A DNA stretch of 64,000 bases, from positions 1-64,000 of the forward strand of contig CATLFX010000007.1 in assembly GCA_949935795.1 (NCBI GenBank), read 5' to 3'. Below the pieces are notes generated by a model, which worked only from the letters and a program-made list of their open reading frames with translations, searched no databases and was not told where the DNA came from. Positions 7,431 through 15,548 of the stretch are shown piece after piece. This DNA comes from an uncultured Oscillospiraceae bacterium. GTDB taxonomy: Bacteria; Bacillota; Clostridia; Oscillospirales; Oscillospiraceae. A program made the translations under genes and the position numbers. How positions within the stretch are numbered: the first letter of the stretch is position 1; each line of letters begins with the position of its first letter.

Positions 7431-8018
7431 ATGAAGCGGCAGGACATCAGCAAGCGGTTCACTGAAATTGTGACCGAGTACATCGGGAAGGGGTACACCT
7501 TCAACACGACCACGATGAGCGGCTCCCAGGGGGAGGAGGCAAAGGTGGACCTGACCAACGGCGAGGAGGTCATCCGGGTCCTGCTGGACAGGTTCAGCGA
7601 GCCCCGGCACGAGGGCCTGCTGATTCTGGTCGGCAGGGCCCCGGCGGACATCGAGCCGAACAACGACCGGCACGACAAAATCTGGAGCAGCAAGCTGGAG
7701 GCCGTCTCTGAGGAGCGGTTCTATGAGATTGGCTCCGCCCGTGGCGGCTGGAAGTTCTACGGGACCAAAGAGGAGAGCACGGCCGCGCATGAGCTGCGCT
7801 TCAGGCGTTGGTCCCAGAAAAACCAGGACACGACCATCCCACTGCCGGAGGCGGCGAAGCAAGTGGCCCTCCGTTGGGTGAAGAAGCAGCCGAAGCATAA
7901 GAGCGTGAAGCTGTCCGACATCGAGGAGGTCTACATCAGCCTGAGCCGTGGATGGAACGGCAAGACCACGAAGCGTTACTACGTCAGGTACAGAGGGCGG
8001 ACCATGGAAATCCGCTGA
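7431..8018 (+). CDS. hypothetical protein
   Basis: A 195-residue protein, not recognised. GGAGGGA precedes the chosen ATG at 7431; a longer frame to 7320 would cover the ribozyme. A central segment (EEVIRVLLDRFSEPRHEGLLILVGRA) appears beta/alpha, and the C-terminus is basic (GWNGKTTKRYYVRYRGR). It is probably a soluble nucleic-acid or protein-binding factor, but there is no firm evidence. Confidence 0.75.
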   Translation: MKRQDISKRFTEIVTEYIGKGYTFNTTTMSGSQGEEAKVDLTNGEEVIRVLLDRFSEPRHEGLLILVGRAPADIEPNNDRHDKIWSSKLEAVSEERFYEIGSARGGWKFYGTKEESTAAHELRFRRWSQKNQDTTIPLPEAAKQVALRWVKKQPKHKSVKLSDIEEVYISLSRGWNGKTTKRYYVRYRGRTMEIR

Positions 8019-8033
8019 GAAAGGAGAAGCGGC

Positions 8034-8528
8034 ATGAGCAAATATGACAGCATCAAAACCGCCACCGCATTGGTGTCGGAGGTGAAGGCGAACGGCCTGA
8101 GCATGGAGACTGAGGACATCTGCCGAGCGCAGGACATCCTGGGCAGCGCCCCGGTCGAGGAGCTGGTGGGCCTCGCCAACCTCACCGGGCCGTCCGGCAC
8201 GAGGGACACGCAGAGCGTATTCTACATGATTGTCTCCCGCGCCTGGAACTGGTCGCAGGTGGTGGAGTTCTGGAACCGGTACACCAACCCGCAGACCGAG
8301 GAGCTGAAAAGAAACCGGGACGCCTACGATTTTGTCGTAGAGGGCAACAAGAAGCTCCGGGCCGAGAACGACGAGTTGAAGGACCGGTTAGCCGGTCTGC
8401 TGGAAGAACAGACGGACCTCCGCACCCGCGTCGGCGATGCCCAGCGAGCTGCTGAGGAGGCCGAGGCCGAGGTGGTACGGCTGAAGGCCAAGCTGTACGA
8501 CATCCTGATTGAAGGGAGGAGCGAGTGA
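8034..8528 (+). CDS. hypothetical coiled-coil protein
   Basis: A 164-residue protein with an alpha-helical N-terminal half and a clear coiled coil from about residue 88 to 160 (KLRAENDELKDRLAGLLEEQ). It may multimerise or act as a scaffold. The start follows AGAAAGGAGAAG closely. Function unknown. It overlaps the next gene by 4 nt. Confidence 0.75.
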   Translation: MSKYDSIKTATALVSEVKANGLSMETEDICRAQDILGSAPVEELVGLANLTGPSGTRDTQSVFYMIVSRAWNWSQVVEFWNRYTNPQTEELKRNRDAYDFVVEGNKKLRAENDELKDRLAGLLEEQTDLRTRVGDAQRAAEEAEAEVVRLKAKLYDILIEGRSE

Positions 8529-8764
8529 GCATGGAGAGGAAACTCTGGATGAGGCTCGGCGTGAGCCTTCGCATAACTCCGGCAGAGGAGGCCGTCATCT
8601 TCGGAGAGGACCGTCGCAGAGCCGATGACACACTTCGGCAGATTATCGCAGAGGGCAGGTTCTCTCCAGACGGAGACTCCTATATCCCCGGCGTGACCGT
8701 CGAGGAGTATAACCAGGAGCATGGCACCAGCTATGAGGTCTACGACACTGAGTTCGACCTGTGA
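8525..8764 (+). CDS. small hypothetical protein
   Basis: A 79-residue acidic protein with a GTG start at 8525 overlapping the previous stop (ATG 8531 is also possible). It includes RITPAEEAVIFGEDRRRADD and a second half typical of small modulators, but no family is recognised. Confidence 0.65.
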   Translation: MSMERKLWMRLGVSLRITPAEEAVIFGEDRRRADDTLRQIIAEGRFSPDGDSYIPGVTVEEYNQEHGTSYEVYDTEFDL

Positions 8765-8776
8765 GGGGGTGAGTGG

Positions 8777-9148
8777 ATGGAAGACCTTGTGCTTTTTCTG
8801 GCCTATATGACGGCGCTAAACCTCATTCTTCTGGTCGGATGCCTCATTGCGGACTATGTTTTCCCGCACATCCCGTTTATTGAGCGGTATCTGGAAAGCC
8901 TCCCGGCGTGGGAGGATGAGGAGGAAGAAGGCGAGCCGTTCTGCCAGCAAAACCTCATCAAAGTCCGAGCAAAACGCGAGCAAAAGTCCAGCAAAACCAT
9001 GAAAATGAAATTGAATATGAAATTGAAAATGAAAATGATGTTGAAATGGTGCATCGCATTGACATCGCAGGCAGGACGCCGGGAAGGGCGTAGTCGCGCC
9101 AAGAGATTACCGAACCGTAATTTCAAAAAGAAAATTACGAAAATTTGA
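8777..9148 (+). CDS. small membrane protein with low-complexity Met/Lys/Leu tract
   Basis: A 123-residue reading frame. Residues 4-28 form a transmembrane helix (LVLFLAYMTALNLILLVGCL). The middle is acidic (EDEEEEGE). Residues 75-91 are encoded by a simple-sequence tract of ATGAAA/ATGAAATTG-type units and read as alternating M, K and L. The last 13 codons run into promoter cassette 2, so the true C-terminus may have moved through recent expansion of the tract. Confidence 0.6.
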   Translation: MEDLVLFLAYMTALNLILLVGCLIADYVFPHIPFIERYLESLPAWEDEEEEGEPFCQQNLIKVRAKREQKSSKTMKMKLNMKLKMKMMLKWCIALTSQAGRREGRSRAKRLPNRNFKKKITKI

Positions 9149-9186
9149 AAAAACGTCTTGCCAAGCCCTCCGGTCTGCGCTATAAT
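9108..9186 (+). promoter_or_regulatory. promoter cassette 2 of 5
   Basis: TACCGA at 9108, a perfect inverted repeat CGTAATTT/AAATTACG in the upstream half, TTGCCA at 9158-9163, 17 nt, TATAAT at 9181-9186, then GAAAAATTATAAAAA. It drives the longest accessory operon (9237 to about 16411). Confidence 0.9.
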
Positions 9187-9236
9187 TATAATCAGAAAAG
9201 AAAAATTATAAAAAGCTCAATTCGGAGGGCAAGGCC

Positions 9237-10010
9237 ATGAAGAAGAACGAAGTGCGTTACATCGTCACCGATGTTGTGAGCATCCCGGTTTACAAGCTGG
9301 CGAGCAAGACCGAGGCGTACCGGCAGGCCACGGCCCCCGGCATGGGGACGGTGGAGTGGTACAGCGCGGCGAACGGATATACGTTCCCCGTGAACCGTGA
9401 CCGCAGCGACAAGACCCAGCAGCTTTCTTGCGATGAGGACAGCCACGCCGACCTGTATACGAAGAACGGCGGCTACTTCGGGATTTACCCCTACGACGAA
9501 ATCAACGTGAAGGAAATGCCGAAGCAGGCCGAGGTGGAGACCATCATCCACGCCGATTCCTGCGGCTATGACTTCTATGGCCCGGTCAAGATTTTTGTGA
9601 CCTACGATGAGAACGGCCTGATTGACACCTACCGCATCGAGGGCAAAGACGAGCAGCCTTGCGAGGGCGAGACGGAAATCCAGTTCGAGGACCTGTATGA
9701 GCGGGCTGAGGACGACTGGAACGACACCTATCGGGCGGACATCCCCGGCACGATGGAATATGACCGCAAGCACGAGGCCGAAGGTCACGCCTCCGGCACC
9801 GGAGAGATGGATGCCGAGGCAGAGCAGACGAGCGCCGTGGAGCAGGGCGTGGCGAGTACGGCGGCGGGGCAGAGCGCCCATCAGCCGGCCGGGTCCGCTG
9901 CGGAGCCCGTTGGCGGCACGACGGTCGTGCGGTGTCGTGGCCGTCCGAAGCACCTGCGACGCAGCACCCAGGCGGACCGGCAGACAGCAGAAAGGAGACT
10001 TGCACAATGA
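9237..10010 (+). CDS. hypothetical protein, first gene of accessory operon 2
   Basis: A 257-residue protein. The first 185 residues look globular (YIVTDVVSIPVYKL, YFGIYPYDEINVKE). The last 70 are low complexity, rich in Ala, Glu, Gly and Arg, and likely disordered, ending in a basic RCRGRPKHLRRS stretch. No family is recognised. GGAGGGCAAGGCC precedes the ATG. It overlaps the next gene as ATGA. Confidence 0.75.
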   Translation: MKKNEVRYIVTDVVSIPVYKLASKTEAYRQATAPGMGTVEWYSAANGYTFPVNRDRSDKTQQLSCDEDSHADLYTKNGGYFGIYPYDEINVKEMPKQAEVETIIHADSCGYDFYGPVKIFVTYDENGLIDTYRIEGKDEQPCEGETEIQFEDLYERAEDDWNDTYRADIPGTMEYDRKHEAEGHASGTGEMDAEAEQTSAVEQGVASTAAGQSAHQPAGSAAEPVGGTTVVRCRGRPKHLRRSTQADRQTAERRLAQ

Positions 10011-10426
10011 CAAGAGAACAGAAGTACCCGGACACCGGGACGTTTCACTTCCACAACGCGAACCCGAAAAGCAGGGTCACCGGCGACTGTGTGGTGCGGG
10101 CGGTCAGCGAGGCGACTGGCTCCAGTTGGGACGACACGTTCGACTCCCTGGTAGAGCTGGCGCGGAAGCTGAAGGTGATGCCGAACAATAAGGACTGCTA
10201 CGCCAAGTACCTCCAGAGCCTCGGCTGGGCGAAGCACGGCCAGCCGAAGAAGCCGAACGGAAAGAAGTACACCGGCGAGGAGTTCTGCAAGATGCTGGAG
10301 CAAGGGCACAAGCCCATCGTCGCCCACATCGGCGGGCACCACGTTGTCTGCATCAAGGACGGCAAGGTCTGGGACATCTGGGACAGCACGGACGGGTGCA
10401 TCGGGAATTACTGGCAGTTGCCGTGA
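10007..10426 (+). CDS. papain-fold-like cysteine peptidase-like phage protein
   Basis: A 139-residue protein. GDCVVRAVSEATG near residue 24 puts a Cys at the start of a helix, and AHIGGHHVVCIKDGKVWDIWDS near residue 105 has a His on a beta strand followed by Asp/Asn positions. This is the Cys...His layout of C39/papain-fold peptidases and resembles small proteins annotated as cysteine-peptidase-like in other phages. Substrate unknown. It could also be an inactive binding version of the fold. Confidence 0.65.
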   Translation: MTREQKYPDTGTFHFHNANPKSRVTGDCVVRAVSEATGSSWDDTFDSLVELARKLKVMPNNKDCYAKYLQSLGWAKHGQPKKPNGKKYTGEEFCKMLEQGHKPIVAHIGGHHVVCIKDGKVWDIWDSTDGCIGNYWQLP

Positions 10427-10440
10427 GGAGGTGAGCCAGA

Positions 10441-11001
10441 ATGGGCAGAGGTAACGTCTGCGTCAGCGGGAAGTACGAGGGGCTCTTTTACATCGACAAC
10501 GACCACATCCACGTCTTCCGGCACGACGAGCCAGGAGTGGAGGACCCTGAGACCCGGCTGAGGGGCGACCTGGACTACGGCGAGTTGACCGGCGGCGAGT
10601 GGCTCTACGACGAGGAGGGGACCATGAACGAGCAGGAGGACATCGAGGAGTGCTTCATGCAGGACTTCACCAAGATGTTCCCCAGCTTCAAGCGGGCGGG
10701 CCTGGACGAATGGATGCCGGACGGGTGCAGGAGAATCCTCCTCGAAAGCAAGCTGTTCTACATCTGCATCGAGGACAATCAGTGGTCTATGGCCCTGGAG
10801 TTGGTTCAGAAGGAGGAGCCATGGGGCCTCCCGTGGATGGAAAACCTTCAGCGCCGACTGCATGAGAAATACCTGGAGGGCATGAAGCGGTGCCTCCTGG
10901 AGCGTCTGCCGAGCATCGGCACATACAAAGACGCCTGGAGGAACGGCATCCTCACACGGGAGGAGGCCGGCATCTTTCCGGTTGCGGTGCTCCGAGAATA
11001 G
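10441..11001 (+). CDS. hypothetical protein
   Basis: A 186-residue acidic protein, not recognised. The N-terminal part reads FYIDNDHIHVFRHDEPG and the second half is helical (LQRRLHEKYLEGMKRCLLERL). AGGAGGTGAGCC precedes the ATG. It is followed by a structured spacer before the next gene. Confidence 0.75.
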   Translation: MGRGNVCVSGKYEGLFYIDNDHIHVFRHDEPGVEDPETRLRGDLDYGELTGGEWLYDEEGTMNEQEDIEECFMQDFTKMFPSFKRAGLDEWMPDGCRRILLESKLFYICIEDNQWSMALELVQKEEPWGLPWMENLQRRLHEKYLEGMKRCLLERLPSIGTYKDAWRNGILTREEAGIFPVAVLRE

Positions 11002-11123
11002 GGCGCAGTTAAATGGCCGTAGAGCGGCGGAGCGCCGTGGGCGGGTGATTATATTCCCGCCGCCGGGAACGCGCAGGAGTCGCGGGATATGGCCGAAATA
11101 GGCGGCGGACAGGAGGTGAGCGC
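11002..11123 (+). other. structured GC-rich spacer of unknown function
   Basis: 122 nt with no ORF but several nested inverted repeats: GGCGGG/CCCGCC around an AT-rich loop (11040-11061), CGGCGGAGCGCCG-type pairing, and GGCC at both ends (11017 and 11092). Spacers elsewhere in this operon are only a few nt long, so its size and pairing potential suggest an RNA element. It does not match hammerhead, twister or pistol signatures that I can recall. Confidence 0.4.
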
Positions 11124-11321
11124 ATGAAGGGGGAGACCAAAGACGGGGTCCGCTACTTTACCTGTAAGCTGTGCGGGCTTCGGAACGCAGAGCCGGTCAA
11201 GAGCTGGCGCAGGAAGCCCCAGAGGATGAAAAACATCTGCCAACTGTGCCTGGACAGGCAGGCAGGGGCGGCGCGGAACGCCAGAGAGAGGGCGTACCTC
11301 TACGGGCATCGCTATTTTTGA
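11124..11321 (+). CDS. small zinc-ribbon-like protein
   Basis: A 65-residue basic protein with two Cys pairs, CKLCGL and CQLCLD, 24 residues apart, which form a probable zinc-binding knuckle. The lysine/arginine-rich middle (SWRRKPQRMKN) suggests nucleic-acid binding. AGGAGGTGAGCGC precedes the ATG. Confidence 0.7.
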   Translation: MKGETKDGVRYFTCKLCGLRNAEPVKSWRRKPQRMKNICQLCLDRQAGAARNARERAYLYGHRYF

Positions 11322-11337
11322 GAGAGGAGGGCGCAGC

Positions 11338-11544
11338 ATGAAGACCCTGCAAAAATATCAGTGCGAGGTGTGCCACACGGAGTACGCCAGGAAAAAGGAT
11401 GCGGAGGACTGCGAGAAAAGCCACAAGATTCCTCTGAGCATCGCGGGTGCCCGTCATCTGGCTAGGGCCCAGAACGGCACCGGATATCCGGCCACCATCA
11501 CCGTCCACATGAGCGACGGTAAGGACATCATTTACAAACGCTGA
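11338..11544 (+). CDS. small C2H2-like zinc-finger protein
   Basis: A 68-residue protein with YQCEVCHTEYARKKDAED and then C and H residues (DCEKSHK), which resembles a single C2H2-type zinc finger. The remaining part (PATITVHMSDGKDIIYK) is a small beta hairpin. Such proteins occur in phage accessory regions. Target unknown. Confidence 0.7.
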   Translation: MKTLQKYQCEVCHTEYARKKDAEDCEKSHKIPLSIAGARHLARAQNGTGYPATITVHMSDGKDIIYKR

Positions 11545-11561
11545 GTAAGAGGAGAAGCAGA

Positions 11562-12218
11562 ATGAGCAACGAAACAGTCAAAGACCTGCGGGTAGAGACC
11601 CCGCTGGGTGTGCTGTTCGCCCGTGTTCAGGGCGACCCGGACCACCCCGGCATCCACGTTGGCCTGCGCAGCCAAGCCGCCAACCAAGATTTGCTGCTCA
11701 CCCTTGTGGAGTTCTGCGAGGACGAGGGCGACCTGCCGGACGGCAAGCACTGCATCATAACCCGTGTCTGGGATGAGGCCATGCAGGATGAGTATGCGTA
11801 CCGCCATGTCCACAAGGGTATTGAGGATTTCTTCAAGATTGAAGACGCCCCTGAGCCGGTCAAGGCAAAGGCATATACCGTCTACCTCAGCCAGCTCCAG
11901 TATGGCAACGTCACCGTCGAGGCCACCAGCAAGAAGGAGGCCGAGGAAAAGGCCAGGGCGCTCTATAAGCAGGGCGGTGTCGAGTGGCATGACGAGGAAC
12001 TGACCGACCTGGAGGCAAGCGTGGAGTCGGTGAAGAAACCGCTGGTGGAGGGCTACCACAAGGAGGCCGTGGTGGAGCCGCTCATCTTGGAGCCGGAGGA
12101 CTGGTCCCGGCAGGAGTGGTCCACCCTCTGTAAGCTGTGCAGCCTCCCGGCGGACCGGGCGGAGCGGATTGTGCTCCACGTCGGCGAGATGGAGAGCTAT
12201 ATCGGCAAGGGGGAGTGA
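11562..12218 (+). CDS. hypothetical protein with DpnD/PcfM-like repeat
   Basis: A 218-residue acidic protein. Residues 107-140 (YTVYLSQLQYGNVTVEA, then SKKEAEEKARALY) resemble the small DpnD/PcfM-like domain found in mobile elements; the gene at 23209 has a similar segment. The N-terminal half is of unknown type. AGAGGAGAAGCAG precedes the ATG. Confidence 0.7.
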   Translation: MSNETVKDLRVETPLGVLFARVQGDPDHPGIHVGLRSQAANQDLLLTLVEFCEDEGDLPDGKHCIITRVWDEAMQDEYAYRHVHKGIEDFFKIEDAPEPVKAKAYTVYLSQLQYGNVTVEATSKKEAEEKARALYKQGGVEWHDEELTDLEASVESVKKPLVEGYHKEAVVEPLILEPEDWSRQEWSTLCKLCSLPADRAERIVLHVGEMESYIGKGE

Positions 12219-12220
12219 CA

Positions 12221-12763
12221 GTGGTAGAGTTTGGCTCAGTCAAGGACCTCATGGAGTCTTTTGAGGAACGACGGATTGAGGCCCAAAAATCCTCTCACGA
12301 GATTCTCAAAGCAATAGAGACCCTGGAGAAAGAGGCTGAGGAAAAGCGTAACGAGGCAGAGCGGCTCAGGGGTGCCTTGAAAAAGATTCCTTCTGTAAAC
12401 TGGAAGGAGGACGTGATGGTCCCGCTGGCTGAGGAAATGGCAAAGCGCACCGGCCGCACCCCGGTTGTACTTGGCCCGCGCGGAATCGGCGCTAAGGTGA
12501 CAATCATCCTTACCGACGGCCCTGGGGACAACTGGTACAAACAGGACTGGCTCGAAATCGTAATAGAACCAACTTTTGAGGACGAACACATGGTCTTTAA
12601 TTACGAGACCGGGGAGACCTGCAACAGATATGAGGAAGGGACCATCGGTGAAGTAAACGGCCTGAACAATATAACGGCGAGGCTTCCGAACAACATAGAG
12701 GAGATTATGAAACTCCTGAAACACTATCCAGCCGAGCCGAGAAATGAGGGAGAAGATGAATAA
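12221..12763 (+). CDS. hypothetical protein with N-terminal coiled coil
   Basis: A 180-residue protein. The GTG start at 12221 is chosen because GGGGGAG precedes it; the alternative longer frame lies within the previous gene. Residues 10-50 are a coiled coil (EILKAIETLEKEAEEKRNEA). The C-terminal 110 residues are mixed alpha/beta (KVTIILTDGPGDNWYK). Function unknown. Confidence 0.7.
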   Translation: MVEFGSVKDLMESFEERRIEAQKSSHEILKAIETLEKEAEEKRNEAERLRGALKKIPSVNWKEDVMVPLAEEMAKRTGRTPVVLGPRGIGAKVTIILTDGPGDNWYKQDWLEIVIEPTFEDEHMVFNYETGETCNRYEEGTIGEVNGLNNITARLPNNIEEIMKLLKHYPAEPRNEGEDE

Positions 12764-13544
12764 AACCAAAATTGAGTGGTGCGACGAGACCTGGAATCCC
12801 GTCACGGGCTGTCTGCATACCTGTGAATACTGCTACGCCCGCCGGATTGCAGAGCGGTTTGGGACCTTGTATAAGGGGCCGCAGCCAGAGGACGAAGGGC
12901 TGTCGTTCGTGCCTGACGAGCCGGAGCGGTTCTATGAGCTGGACGAGCCGGTGAGGAGCGAGGCTGGGAGGATTGAGCCGTACCCTGCCAATTTCTACCC
13001 GACGCTGCACCGCTACCGCATGGATGAGCCAGCCAGGAAGACCAAGGCCCGCACCATCTTCGTGTGCTCCATGGCAGACCTGTTCGGCGCATGGGTGCCG
13101 GACGAGTGGATTGCAGAGGTCTTCGCGGCCTGCCGCAAGGCTCCGCAGCACCGCTACCTGTTTTTGACGAAGAACCCGTCCCGCTATATGGAGCTTGCCT
13201 CCGCTGGCCTGCTGCCGGAGGACAGCAATTTCTGGTATGGGTCCACCATCACCGGGCCGGACATTCCGTTCTGGTGGAGCGACCACCACAATACCTTCGT
13301 CAGCATCGAGCCGATGCTGGAGAAATTCCCGTTCGCAGGGGACGATGCCATCAAAAAAGTCGATTGGGTCATCATGGGGGCCATGACCGGGCCGGGGAGC
13401 AAGGACCACCAGCCGAGGCGGGAATGGGTGGAGGCTCTGGTGGCGGATGCCAAGAGCGCCGGCGTTCCTGTTCTGATGAAGGAAAGCCTGCGGCCAATCG
13501 TTGGCAACGCCGGGATGCTGAGTCAGTTCCCGTGGGAGGTGTAG
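12756..13544 (+). CDS. DUF5131 (phage Gp37/Gp68) radical-SAM-like protein
   Basis: A 262-residue protein of the DUF5131 family common in phages. GCLHTCEYCYARRIAERF carries a CxxxCxxC iron-sulfur motif of radical SAM type near residue 19. The C-terminal part has SIEPMLEKF and WVIMGAMTGPG, then KESL, all characteristic of this family. Radical SAM chemistry on a nucleic acid or nucleotide is the usual guess, but the substrate is not established. The start at 12756 is preferred over 12744 because AGGGAGAAG precedes it. It overlaps the previous gene by 8 nt. Confidence 0.88.
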   Translation: MNKTKIEWCDETWNPVTGCLHTCEYCYARRIAERFGTLYKGPQPEDEGLSFVPDEPERFYELDEPVRSEAGRIEPYPANFYPTLHRYRMDEPARKTKARTIFVCSMADLFGAWVPDEWIAEVFAACRKAPQHRYLFLTKNPSRYMELASAGLLPEDSNFWYGSTITGPDIPFWWSDHHNTFVSIEPMLEKFPFAGDDAIKKVDWVIMGAMTGPGSKDHQPRREWVEALVADAKSAGVPVLMKESLRPIVGNAGMLSQFPWEV

Positions 13545-13549
13545 GACGT

Positions 13550-13975
13550 ATGCCGCTGTTGAATTACACAACAAAAGTTGACGTTTACGCCACACTTGGT
13601 TCTATTCAGGCGCAACTTGTGAAGCACGGGGCTAAGAAAATCATGCAGGACTACGATGACAACGGCCATATTACGTCCCTGTCGTTCATGGTTGACACTC
13701 CGGTGGGGCCGCGAGGGGTCCGTCTCCCGGCAAACGTGGACGCCGTTCACGCTGTCCTCGCTCGCCAGAAGGTTAAATGCGACCGGGAGCAAGCAGAGCG
13801 GGTCGCGTGGCGTATCGTCAAGGACTGGATTGAGGCTCAGATGGCGATTCTGGAGAGCGAGATGGTCCAGATTGACGAAATATTCCTGCCTTATATGCTC
13901 AATAGCAGCGGCACAACGGTATTTGAAGCCTACCGCAACAACCAGCTCATGCTTGGAGATGGAGAGAAGGCGTAA
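13550..13975 (+). CDS. hypothetical phage protein
   Basis: A 141-residue protein with a recognisable middle segment (SFMVDTPVGPRGVRLPANVDAV, seen here only in part, then RVAWRIVKDWIEAQMAI). Similar short proteins appear beside phage replication or metabolism genes, but I cannot name the family. The start at 13550 is supported by GGAGGTGTAGG upstream and follows the DUF5131 gene directly. Confidence 0.7.
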   Translation: MPLLNYTTKVDVYATLGSIQAQLVKHGAKKIMQDYDDNGHITSLSFMVDTPVGPRGVRLPANVDAVHAVLARQKVKCDREQAERVAWRIVKDWIEAQMAILESEMVQIDEIFLPYMLNSSGTTVFEAYRNNQLMLGDGEKA

Positions 13976-13995
13976 ATAGGAAGGGGCACAGGAGC

Positions 13996-14382
13996 GTGGA
14001 AAGAACACGATTTTTCGCCCGCGACATACCAACAAAGGCATTCGGATTCAAGGACGGCGGAGTCATCCACTTCCTCTACATGGAAATTGGAGAGGAACTT
14101 GTGGAGGTCAGAAAAACGGCTGACTGCCCTCGGCACATCGTAACTAGGGACAAAAGACGGCACTTTTGCGTTGGAGATGATGAGCACGCATATCCGCTGC
14201 CTGAGTCAAATTGCAGCTTTATGTGTACGGAGGTATGCCAGGACAAGAAGCGGATGCTTCAGGAAGAAATTGAGGAGCACGGGGCATACCTTGACGCGAA
14301 AACCCTGGAATATATCAATGCGTACATCGCTAAAGATGACACATTCCAGAGGTCAGAAGAAAAGGGGGAAGCAATCCAATGA
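13996..14382 (+). CDS. hypothetical protein with Cys residues
   Basis: A 128-residue protein with a probable GTG start. Cys residues in ADCPRH, RHFCVGDD and NCSFMCTEVCQDKK could bind a metal or the iron-sulfur partner of a neighbour. The C-terminus is helical and charged. It overlaps the next gene as ATGA, so the pair is co-translated. Confidence 0.65.
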   Translation: MERTRFFARDIPTKAFGFKDGGVIHFLYMEIGEELVEVRKTADCPRHIVTRDKRRHFCVGDDEHAYPLPESNCSFMCTEVCQDKKRMLQEEIEEHGAYLDAKTLEYINAYIAKDDTFQRSEEKGEAIQ

Positions 14383-14993
14383 AGGCCATCACCATCTGGC
14401 AACCATGGGCCTCACTGATTGCCTGCGGCGCAAAGCAGTACGAAACCCGGTCCTGGGCGACATCTTACCGGGGACCTATAGCCATACACGCCGCTGCCGT
14501 CAAAGTGCCGCAGGTCCTGAAAAAGCTCTTTCCAACGGGAGAATGGCGCTATACCTCGGACTACACGGCCAAGTGGAGGTTCCTGGACATCGTTGCCAAG
14601 GGGCTGGGCGGCGTTTACACGACCGAGGAGCTAATGGACACCCTGAATGGCCTGCAGACGGGCAGCGTGATAGCCACGGCGGAGCTGGTCGATGTATGGC
14701 ACATAAAAAGTGTCCAGCGGTTTCCCGGCAGGATAAACGGAATCCCTACGGGGGCAGAATCCCAGGAAGGGACACGCCTGCTCACAGTGCTCGAAAGCAT
14801 GAACAGGAGGAAGCAGCAGGGCGATGGCGTCGCTTATTTTTACCACCTCGGCGTCCTGGAGAATGAAATCATCCTCGGCGACTGGACGCCGGGCCGGTAT
14901 GCTTGGGAGCTGGCGAACGTGAAGCCCATCACCCCGGTTCCGGTGAAGGGGAAGCAAGGGCTGTGGCAGTGGGAGGCACCCACCGACAATTAG
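14379..14993 (+). CDS. ASCH-domain protein
   Basis: A 204-residue protein with the ASCH signature at the N-terminus (MKAITIWQPWASLIACGAK, then YETRSW). ASCH domains belong to the PUA-like fold and are associated with RNA binding or processing; some act as nucleases or amidohydrolases on modified nucleosides. Its place two genes after a radical-SAM-like protein and two before an HD hydrolase suggests an RNA- or nucleotide-modifying set, which is inference. Confidence 0.85.
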   Translation: MKAITIWQPWASLIACGAKQYETRSWATSYRGPIAIHAAAVKVPQVLKKLFPTGEWRYTSDYTAKWRFLDIVAKGLGGVYTTEELMDTLNGLQTGSVIATAELVDVWHIKSVQRFPGRINGIPTGAESQEGTRLLTVLESMNRRKQQGDGVAYFYHLGVLENEIILGDWTPGRYAWELANVKPITPVPVKGKQGLWQWEAPTDN

Positions 14994-15038
14994 GACAAAA
15001 GCCGCGAGGTTTTTGAATAAACGAAAGGAAATGATACC

Positions 15039-15548
15039 ATGAAGCAGTATATCGGAACGAAAATCGTGGAGGCGGAGCCCGCCACCCTCTACGAGCTGAA
15101 GGATGGCGGTCACTATCTGAAGAAGCACAGCGAGGAATGGGCGGAGGAGAGCGCCAACATCCCGGAGCTGTCCAGTTCTGCGAGGGAGGGCTACGCTGTC
15201 CGCTACACCGACGGCTACGAGAGCTGGTCCCCGAAAGATGTCTTTGAGCGGGCCTACCTCCCCATCAGCATCAACGAGGACCTGAAAACCGACCAGCCGA
15301 GCATCAGCCAGCAGATGGTGGACGACTTTATCTCCGAGGTGGAGGTCCAGACCATGGGCCAGAAAACTACCGTCGTCCGGGCCGTCCTTCTCAACGGCTT
15401 TGAGATTGTGGAGTCGTCGTCCTGCGTCAGCCCTGAGAACTACGACGAGAAGCTGGGGGCCAACCTCTGCCTGGGCAAGATTAAGGACAAGGTGTGGATG
15501 TTGCTGGGCTTCCTGCTCCAGACCGGCGTTCAGGGGGTAAAGCCGTGA
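15039..15548 (+). CDS. hypothetical protein (Gp49-like small phage protein)
   Basis: A 169-residue protein. Residues 85-165 (MVDDFISEVEVQTMGQKTTV, then ETV-like SCVSPENYDEKLG) resemble the Gp49 family of phage proteins. The N-terminal 80 residues (MKQYIGTKIVEAEPATLYE) match a common small phage domain. Role unknown. AACGAAAGGAAATG-type spacing upstream supports the start. Confidence 0.7.
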   Translation: MKQYIGTKIVEAEPATLYELKDGGHYLKKHSEEWAEESANIPELSSSAREGYAVRYTDGYESWSPKDVFERAYLPISINEDLKTDQPSISQQMVDDFISEVEVQTMGQKTTVVRAVLLNGFEIVESSSCVSPENYDEKLGANLCLGKIKDKVWMLLGFLLQTGVQGVKP

